Source: Paenibacillus agaridevorans (lineage in GTDB: Bacteria > Bacillota > Bacilli > Paenibacillales > Paenibacillaceae). From it: a stretch of DNA of 46,493 nucleotides. Numbering within the stretch: position 1 is the first letter of the stretch; each line of letters begins with the position of its first letter. Positions 42,057-46,493 of the stretch are shown one piece after another. The DNA lies in assembly GCF_003112455.1 (NCBI RefSeq), contig NZ_BDQX01000016.1:1-46493 (forward strand), written 5' to 3'. A program made the translations under genes and the position numbers. Below the pieces are notes generated by a model. That model worked only from the letters and a program-made list of their open reading frames with translations. It had not been told where the DNA came from and ran no database searches.

Positions 42057-44333
42057 TCAGGAAGACGCTCCCTGGCCGCCTTCCGACTTGCGCAAATACG
42101 CACCCGTTATCGAATGCTCGGCAGCGGCAAGCTGGACAGGAGTGCCTTCGAATACAATGCGGCCGCCTTGATGTCCGCCCTCGGGGCCCATGTCAATAAT
42201 CCAATCGGCCCTCTTGATTACATCCATGTTGTGCTCGATGACCACCACCGTGTTGCCCCCATCGACCAGGCGGTTCATAATGTCCATCAGACGGGAGATA
42301 TCGTACATATGCAATCCGGTTGTCGGCTCGTCCATCACATAGAGATTGCCCTCCTTATGCAGCTCGCCGGCGAGCTTGATGCGTTGGCATTCTCCGCCCG
42401 ACAAGGTGCTTAAAGGCTGGCCCAGAGTCACGTACCCGAGTCCCACATCCTCCAGCGTCTGCAATTGACGGAGCAGTTCCTTCCTGCTAAAGAACTCCAA
42501 AGCTTCCCGTACCGTCATGGCGAGGATGTCGCTGATGGATTTTCCGTTCAGCTTGTATTCCAGCACTTCGTCGCTGAACCGCCTGCCCTCGCAGCTTTCG
42601 CAAATCGTCCTTATCGGCTCGAGAAAGGCCAAATCCGTGTATATCATCCCGAGACCCTGACAGTTGGAACAGGCTCCTTTGGAGTTGAAGCTGAACAACG
42701 ATGCGCTCACCTTGTTGGAGGCTGCGAACAGCCGCCGGATCTCGTCCATCATTCCCGTATAAGTGGCCGGATTGGAGCGGATGGATGTGCCCACGGCCGA
42801 CTGGTCGATAACAATCGCCTCCGGATGCGATGGCAGGAAGGCTCCGTTAATCAACGTGCTTTTGCCCGAGCCGGCTACGCCCGTTACCACGGTCAGCACA
42901 CCGACGGGGATATCGACGGTAACATCCTTCAGATTGTGAAGCCTGGCGCTGGTTACGGTCATCCAATCCGTAGGCGTCCTTGTTGAAGTTTTCAAGGGCA
43001 GGCTTTGCTTTAAGTGACGGCCTGTCGGCGTATCCGCGCGGAGCAGGCCCGCAAAGTCTCCTTCGTAGACGATTTCTCCGCCGCGGGTTCCTGCAAGCGG
43101 TCCGACGTCGATGATGTAATCGGCGATTTCAATCACCTCGCGGTCGTGTTCGACGACGAGCACGGTATTGCCTTTGTCCCGGAGCTGACGAAGCATGCCG
43201 TTAAGACGATGGACATCTCGCGGATGCAGCCCCACGCTCGGCTCGTCGAAAATGTAGATCATGCCGGTGAGACTGCTGCTGAGATGACGGACCATCTTGA
43301 TGCGCTGCGACTCTCCGCCCGACAAAGTGGCGGTCTGCCGGTCCAGACTCAGATAGTCCAGTCCGATGGAGACCAGATGGTTCAGCCGGGTCAAAATCCC
43401 GCCAATCATCGGACCTGCAACGGGATCCCGAATGGCTTCAATCATACGGATCAGCTCGCCGATCTCCATCGCCGCGCACTCCGCAATGTTGTATCCGTTA
43501 ATCCGGCAGCCCAAGGCCGCTTGATTAAGCCGGCTTCCCCCGCAAAGGTTACACTCGCTATAGGATAAAAAACGTTCAACCGTTTCGCGTTTGGCATCCG
43601 ATATCTCGCTGATGTCCCGCTTTACATACAGGCGGGTGAGCTTGGGCAGCAGCCCCTCGTAATTCGATTCGATATCGCCGCCTATCGAGCGGTATACGAT
43701 TTTGCTTTCTTTGCCGTTTAGGAGAGCGTCCCATTCTGCCGGCGTATAGTCGGCAAGCCGCTTGTCGTTGTCGAACAAGCCGGAATGGGTGTACGTATTC
43801 AAGTACCAGCTTCCCACTTTAAAGACGGGGAAGAGGATGGCGCCATCATTAAGCGATTTGGACTTGTCGAGCAGCTTGTCCACGCTAAACTGCACCACCT
43901 GTCCGACTCCGGAGCATTCCGGGCACATGCCGGCCGGTTCGTTAAACGAGAAGACATGAGAAGAGCCGACTAAAGGTTTGCCGATTCTGGAGAAAAGCAA
44001 CCGGAGCATGGCATAAATATCCGTGATTGTGCCGACCGTCGAACGGGAGTTGCCGCCGAGTCTTTTTTGATCGATGACAACCGCCGTAGACAAGTTCTCG
44101 ATGAGATCGGTATCCGGCTGACTAATCCGGGGCAGCCGATTGCGGACGAATGCGGAAAACGTCTCGTTAAGCTGCCGCTGAGCTTCTGCGCTGATAGTGT
44201 CGAAAACAAGGGAGGATTTGCCCGACCCTGAGACGCCGGTGAAGATCGTGATTTTTTGCTTCGGGATGCGGACATTTACGTTTTTCAGGTTATTCTCGCG
44301 CGCTCCTTCAATTACGATATCATAGCCGTTCAT
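42057..44333 (-). CDS. Short UvrA-like double ABC ATPase (UvrA2/DrrC-type)
   Basis: A 758-residue protein related to excinuclease UvrA but about 180 residues shorter than UvrA1 (about 940). It keeps both ATPases: Walker A GVSGSGKS at 33-40, signature LSGGESQRIKM, then a second set GVAGSGKS and LSGGECQRIKL. Zinc-module cysteines are present (CPECSG, CNLCGG, CSNCQG, CESCEG). The UvrB-binding and insertion region seems to be missing. Such paralogues have been linked to resistance to DNA-intercalating drugs, not to normal nucleotide excision repair. ATG 44333 has GAGG 8 bases upstream. It neighbours an MFS exporter downstream on the same strand. Confidence 0.88.
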   Translation of the reverse strand: MNGYDIVIEGARENNLKNVNVRIPKQKITIFTGVSGSGKSSLVFDTISAEAQRQLNETFSAFVRNRLPRISQPDTDLIENLSTAVVIDQKRLGGNSRSTVGTITDIYAMLRLLFSRIGKPLVGSSHVFSFNEPAGMCPECSGVGQVVQFSVDKLLDKSKSLNDGAILFPVFKVGSWYLNTYTHSGLFDNDKRLADYTPAEWDALLNGKESKIVYRSIGGDIESNYEGLLPKLTRLYVKRDISEISDAKRETVERFLSYSECNLCGGSRLNQAALGCRINGYNIAECAAMEIGELIRMIEAIRDPVAGPMIGGILTRLNHLVSIGLDYLSLDRQTATLSGGESQRIKMVRHLSSSLTGMIYIFDEPSVGLHPRDVHRLNGMLRQLRDKGNTVLVVEHDREVIEIADYIIDVGPLAGTRGGEIVYEGDFAGLLRADTPTGRHLKQSLPLKTSTRTPTDWMTVTSARLHNLKDVTVDIPVGVLTVVTGVAGSGKSTLINGAFLPSHPEAIVIDQSAVGTSIRSNPATYTGMMDEIRRLFAASNKVSASLFSFNSKGACSNCQGLGMIYTDLAFLEPIRTICESCEGRRFSDEVLEYKLNGKSISDILAMTVREALEFFSRKELLRQLQTLEDVGLGYVTLGQPLSTLSGGECQRIKLAGELHKEGNLYVMDEPTTGLHMYDISRLMDIMNRLVDGGNTVVVIEHNMDVIKRADWIIDMGPEGGHQGGRIVFEGTPVQLAAAEHSITGAYLRKSEGGQGASS

Positions 44334-44406
44334 AGACATCACCTCGGATTTCTATTTTCCAAGCTATCACAGTTTAACTGAAGTACCATGACAACATATG
44401 TCATGA

Positions 44407-44958
44407 TTAAGCAAGCGAATGGTAAATTAGTTGTACAACGCCTGAGGAGAACGTTTTTGTATGAACCATTTTTAAATTCAACCGTTGTTGTATATCCGCA
44501 AACAGCGGTTTACCTTCTCCCAAAACAACAGGGTGAACGGATAATCTAAATTCATCGACAAGTCCTAAATGGATAAAAGTCGTAATCAAACTTGCTCCGC
44601 CATATAACCAGATGTCTTTACCCGGCTCATTCTTTAATTTAGCCACTTCTTCAAGAATACCGTCATTGATGAAAATGACTTGATCATCGGTACTCCCTTT
44701 CGTCCTGGAAAACACGTATTTTTTTTTGCTATGAACCAATTCCCAAAATTCTTTTTCAGAATCCGAATGTTCGATTTCCGGAGTATATTGTCCCCATAAA
44801 TCATAGCTTTTTCTTCCATATAAAATGGTGTCGACTTGATCTAAAAAATGAGTAAACTCCATCTCGGCGTCCATAATGCACCAGTCGATTTCACCATTTT
44901 TCCCTTCAATAAAACCATCTAAAGTAACCGCCAAATCTAAAATGATTTTTCGTTTCAT
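44407..44958 (-). CDS. RibD/DHFR-fold reductase family protein (YyaP-like)
   Basis: A 183-residue protein of the dihydrofolate reductase/RibD C-terminal fold, often annotated as dihydrofolate reductase family protein. Landmarks are MKRKIILDLAVTLDGFIEG, ILYGRKSYDLWG, DIWLYGGASLITTF and VDEFRLSVHPVVLGEGKPLF. It likely binds NADPH and reduces a small substrate that is unknown. AAAGGAG precedes ATG 44958. The gene is far richer in A and T than its neighbours (many AAA, TTT and ATA codons), which suggests horizontal acquisition. It lies between the UvrA-like gene and the patatin gene without shared operon structure. Confidence 0.85.
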   Translation of the reverse strand: MKRKIILDLAVTLDGFIEGKNGEIDWCIMDAEMEFTHFLDQVDTILYGRKSYDLWGQYTPEIEHSDSEKEFWELVHSKKKYVFSRTKGSTDDQVIFINDGILEEVAKLKNEPGKDIWLYGGASLITTFIHLGLVDEFRLSVHPVVLGEGKPLFADIQQRLNLKMVHTKTFSSGVVQLIYHSLA

Positions 44959-45024
44959 GAGCTGTAACTCCTTTCGTTGACCTACCCCCATTATAGATCC
45001 TCAAATACGTCACCTTATGTCATA

Positions 45025-46227
45025 TTAAGCTTCTGGCCCTTCGGGCAGCCGAACGGCCTCCAGTATACGCTGCGCGGCCATGCAGAGCTCCACTTGACGG
45101 AACCCGAGACCGCGGGTGTTCCGTAGCGGACCGCTTATGGCGGTACGAATCCAGTCCGCGAAGGAGTAAACGGCGTATTTGTGCACGTCCTTTGCTGTCG
45201 CTAAAGTCTCTGCCAGAGCGATGATAAAGGCCAGAGACGACGCGTCCGCAGGCAACCGCATGCTGCCGGACAACCTGGGCACGATACTTTTGCTCCACAA
45301 TTCCCGAGGCGGAAGTCCGCCAACGCCGAGCATGCGGCCGACACCCAACACTTTGGCTTCGGGGAGCGAGTCGAGCATCTCCTTGCACATCTCTTCGGTT
45401 AGTCCGCCGATGTCGATGCAATACGTTTTCCCTTGTAATCCTCTAAGCTGCCGAATGGCGTCGTAGTAGCCCATGTTCAAGCTGCGTCGTATCGACTCGG
45501 GGTTAAAGCTCATCATGCCGCCGAGCGGCTCGGAAGGCGAGATGGTCGTAACCGTCATGCCGGGATACCGGGCTTTGCGAGTAATCCCGAGTCCAAGCGT
45601 CCTGATCGCGACGACTTGTTTGTAGCCTTTAAGAGCCAGCATATTAATCGGACAGTTATCATACAGCCCCCCGTCGATAAAAGCCTCGTTGTCGATGACG
45701 GTTGTTTGAAAGCCGGGAAAGGAAGCGCTGGCCATCAAATAATTCGCCAACTGTCCTTGCGGTATATCTTCCTTGTACAGCTCGCGCGGGGCACGGCCCG
45801 TCAAGGATACCGTTACCAGCCCGAAGTCGGCAGGGGATTCTCTCAGCCGGCTTTCATCGACAACGGATGCGATCAATTGCCGCATCTTCCTCGTATCCAT
45901 GCCTCTGCTCGCGATGAGCTTCCGGGTTCTCGAGGCCAAGTGGCGCAAGGCGCTTGTGTCGAGCCTGCGCCGCATCAGCAGATGGTATTCCTCATCGGTA
46001 ATATCGAAAATCGCGCGGGCATCCAGCCGCTCCCACAAACGATAGCCGTTCTCGAAGTCGCCTTGCGCGATGACCGCTCCGTTAAGCGCGCCGATCGAGG
46101 TGCCGACTACCGCGTCGAACGTGTGGCCCGCCTCCAAGTACGCTTTCGCCACTCCCATATGATAAGCGCCTTTGGCGCCGCCGCCTTCAAGCGCCAGCCC
46201 CAGCCCCGGCTTTGCAGCTTCCGCCAT
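45025..46227 (-). CDS. Patatin-like phospholipase
   Basis: A 400-residue lipid acyl hydrolase. The N-terminal patatin domain (about 8-200) has the oxyanion motif GGGAKGAYHMG near residue 15, the nucleophile Ser44 in GTSIG and Asp185 in DGGLYDNCPI, the Ser-Asp dyad of the family. A C-terminal region of about 200 residues has no motif that I recognise. No signal peptide is present, so it acts in the cytoplasm. GGGAGG precedes ATG 46227. It stands alone with about 260 bases of leader DNA. Confidence 0.92.
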   Translation of the reverse strand: MAEAAKPGLGLALEGGGAKGAYHMGVAKAYLEAGHTFDAVVGTSIGALNGAVIAQGDFENGYRLWERLDARAIFDITDEEYHLLMRRRLDTSALRHLASRTRKLIASRGMDTRKMRQLIASVVDESRLRESPADFGLVTVSLTGRAPRELYKEDIPQGQLANYLMASASFPGFQTTVIDNEAFIDGGLYDNCPINMLALKGYKQVVAIRTLGLGITRKARYPGMTVTTISPSEPLGGMMSFNPESIRRSLNMGYYDAIRQLRGLQGKTYCIDIGGLTEEMCKEMLDSLPEAKVLGVGRMLGVGGLPPRELWSKSIVPRLSGSMRLPADASSLAFIIALAETLATAKDVHKYAVYSFADWIRTAISGPLRNTRGLGFRQVELCMAAQRILEAVRLPEGPEA

Positions 46228-46310
46228 GATGGCAATCCTCCCGTCTGTCTCGTTGCTCCGTTATGTATCCGCTTATAAAGATATGTATGCCGAACCTTGC
46301 AGACATTTCC

Positions 46311-46316
46311 ATTATA
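46311..46316 (-). promoter_or_regulatory. -10 box candidate upstream of the patatin gene
   Basis: TATAAT on the minus strand, about 85 bases before ATG 46227. The region 17-18 bp upstream has only a poor -35 match (TATGCA at 46340-46335), so confidence is low. Confidence 0.35.
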
Positions 46317-46427
46317 CCTCCGGCAATCATGCCATGCATATGCCAGGAAGGTATATTCGGCCTGCATAACGTCAGACAATATGTTCGAGTTCAAAAAGTT
46401 CGGTTTTCAGCACCGAGAAGATGGAAT

Positions 46428-46490
46428 GCAAGTAGAAACTGAGGAGCGGAGCGTAGTGGAAGCTACGTGAGCACCGGAAGTTTCGCTTGC
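46428..46490. repeat. Nested palindromic intergenic repeat
   Basis: Outer arms GCAAGTAGAAACT (46428-46440) and AGTTTCGCTTGC (46479-46490) are nearly complementary. An inner CGTAG/CTACG pair (46452-46456, 46463-46467) sits in the centre. It encodes nothing visible. It resembles a family of repeated intergenic elements that I associate with Paenibacillus genomes. The copy appears to extend left to about 46400 (GTTCGGTTTTCAGCACCG) and is cut off at the window end. Confidence 0.55.
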
Positions 46491-46493
46491 GTT

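Noticed and set aside
1..46493. CRISPR arrays, insertion sequences, prophage or integrase genes
   Set aside because: No regularly spaced short repeats, transposase motifs or phage genes were seen.

Overview
The window reads as chromosomal DNA of a Gram-positive soil bacterium of the Paenibacillaceae (Paenibacillus or Cohnella-like). The grounds are strong AGGAGG-type ribosome binding sites with TTG starts, lipoprotein-type solute-binding proteins, CUT1 sugar permease pairs lacking their own ATPase, a YesM/YesN-type two-component pair, a pspA-ydjGHI-type envelope-stress operon, and mostly GC-rich coding DNA. This is inference from gene content; no rRNA or other species marker is present.

Layout. 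(1) 169-9440, plus strand: a solute-binding lipoprotein, two permeases, a discoidin-PHP metallophosphoesterase, and a secreted 1218-residue protein with three 289-residue repeats and a C-terminal phosphodiester glycosidase domain. An MgtC/SapB-like membrane protein and a relic of a glycerophosphodiester phosphodiesterase follow. (2) 19309-10477, minus strand: an ArsR-type regulator, then a clear sigma-A promoter driving a solute-binding lipoprotein, two permeases, a GH43-family enzyme and a GH2-family enzyme. A short GH43 relic and a monooxygenase-fold (ABM) gene lie just beyond on the plus strand. (3) 32413-20183, minus strand: a sensor kinase, an AraC-type response regulator, a solute-binding lipoprotein, two permeases, a large cytoplasmic beta-propeller-like protein of unknown function, and a secreted DUF4832-like protein with three carbohydrate-binding-like modules.

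(4) 32678-36002, plus strand: housekeeping genes ung, a small membrane protein, selD and mnmH; the last two together supply selenophosphate and use it to make 2-selenouridine in tRNA. (5) 36003-36945 has no ordinary gene. It holds a terminator, a broken small ORF, and what I read as a compact type I toxin-antitoxin locus: a 26-codon hydrophobic peptide and a convergent antisense RNA with its own promoter and terminator. (6) 36946-40588, plus strand: pspA, a zinc-ribbon protein, a TPM-domain protein and an SPFH/zinc-ribbon protein, matching the B. subtilis ydjFGHI arrangement. (7) 41975-45025, minus strand: an MFS exporter, a short UvrA-like double ABC ATPase, an AT-rich RibD/DHFR-like gene probably acquired by transfer, and a patatin-like phospholipase. 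A nested palindromic repeat sits at the right edge.

The three sugar loci share one design: a lipoprotein captures an oligosaccharide, two permeases import it with an ATPase encoded elsewhere (MsmX-type in relatives), and dedicated enzymes process it inside or outside the cell. The least understood are locus 1, which pairs a phosphodiester glycosidase with a PHP phosphoesterase, and locus 3, with its beta-propeller protein.
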